Positions 63,101 to 64,000 of a stretch of DNA of 64,000 nt are shown piece after piece. Source of the DNA: Gymnogyps californianus (taxonomy: Eukaryota; Chordata; Aves; Accipitriformes; Cathartidae). Below the pieces are notes generated by a model. That model was not told the DNA's origin. It saw only the letters and a list, made by a program, of their open reading frames with translations, and did not search any database. The translations under genes were made by a program, and so were the position numbers. Positions within the stretch are counted from its first letter, which is position 1. Each line of letters opens with the position of its first letter. The stretch covers positions 28,427,001-28,491,000 of the forward strand of contig NC_059478.1 of the NCBI RefSeq assembly GCF_018139145.2, in the 5' to 3' direction.

Positions 63101-64000
63101 TGAAAGCCTTTTCAATAAACAATTGTTACATATTCTTTTATATAGAACAAAAAAATTGTGATATATGAAGAAGAAATATTCACACTTCAATATCTTCATC
63201 CATTTTAAATCAGAGTTGAACAGAAAGAAGATCAAAAAGTTCACTATATCATAAATGGCAAGGTCTGACTGTGAAAATACCAATTAACAGATTTCATATT
63301 TTATATCAAATTTACTTTTATTGAAACGTATAGAACAGGAATATGATGACAGTGAATTTGGATGCCAAATTTGAAAATTAAAAAAAAGTTATTTCTGATA
63401 CAGAAGCTTTTTTCTACCCCCTGAGAATTTTTCCATTCTCATCAGCTTCATAGATTATGAGTTTTTTGATAGTAGTACAGCTTCTTATACATAAATATCA
63501 GGAAAGAGTAGAAAAAAAGAGAGAATAAATAAACAGCATTTGTTTGGAATGATTTTTTAGCTGATAGATTTTAGTTTTAAGCAAACAAAGAAAAATGCAT
63601 ACTCTAAAATGAGGAATGTTTGAGAATCTTAGTTATTTACTTGTCCAACCTAAGGCTGGGGATATTTTTCATTGAACATTACCAACAGAGCGTACAAAAA
63701 GATTATATTGATTTCAATTAGAAAATCATGTGAATAGATCCGTCACCTCTGATGTGTGTGCCTGTGTCTTTCACAGTAACTTTGATTGTTGCAATATGAG
63801 CTGAAACTGCACATCTAATTAGAGCGGACTCATGTAAAAAACACATTTTAGAAACAGCTGAATTTATTTGTAATAGTGTTAAGTATTATCAGTACCGTAA
63901 CCAGTATCAGTTAGGTTATCAGTATTTTCACAAAACAGTTTTCTCAAACCGAGGAGTTTTTTTACAATACATTTAAAAAAACATTCTAGGTAGAAGATAT
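63101..64000. other. Unique AT-rich noncoding DNA
   Basis: Nothing recognised to the window end. The single minus-strand frame (63074-63283) partly overlaps the LINE tail. Confidence 0.6.

Overview
This window looks like vertebrate nuclear DNA, most likely from a bird. The best evidence is a set of CR1 LINE remnants, one of which (about 3791-4598) ends in the typical avian CR1 3' tail. There are also several decayed CORE-SINE/MIR-like copies and an older L3-type LINE tail. A crocodilian or turtle is less likely, because recognisable repeats are sparse and short, but it is not excluded. The DNA is AT-rich throughout, with no CpG-island-like stretch, no operon structure and no bacterial or phage signature.

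I found no protein-coding gene or exon that I can defend. The open frames are short (140 codons or fewer) and scattered over both strands. They often overlap, and several are only readings through LINE remnants or tandem repeats. I recognised no tRNA, rRNA, snRNA or CRISPR. The simplest reading is a gene desert or part of a very large intron.

Layout. 1-3.3 kb: unique. 3.3-4.6 kb: MIR-like SINE, then the best CR1 copy. 6.3 and 9.5 kb: CR1 3' ends on the minus strand. 11.5 and 14.9 kb: two small tandem duplications. 12.2 kb: MIR-like remnant. 15-24 kb: mostly unique. 24.4 kb: a 31-bp inverted repeat. 26-30 kb: unique, with a homopolymer, a 17-bp tandem duplication and an AT-rich hairpin. 30.3 kb: a protein-like minus-strand open frame. 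32.3-40.4 kb: several old amniote repeats, tandem repeats and an AT-only block. 44.3 and 47.9 kb: the two clearest MIR-like SINEs, the second followed by a CR1 fragment at 48.1 kb. 48.3-54.7 kb: a long unique block. 54.7 kb: a G-run/GA microsatellite. 55-62 kb: unique, with two weak transposon-like open frames. 62.3-63.1 kb: a CR1 fragment next to an older LINE tail.

Repeat names come from remembered consensus features, not from a search. I did not find a new biological system. The items most worth checking are the inverted repeat at 24.4 kb, the open frame at 30.3-30.6 kb and the transposase-like peptide at 55.2 kb.
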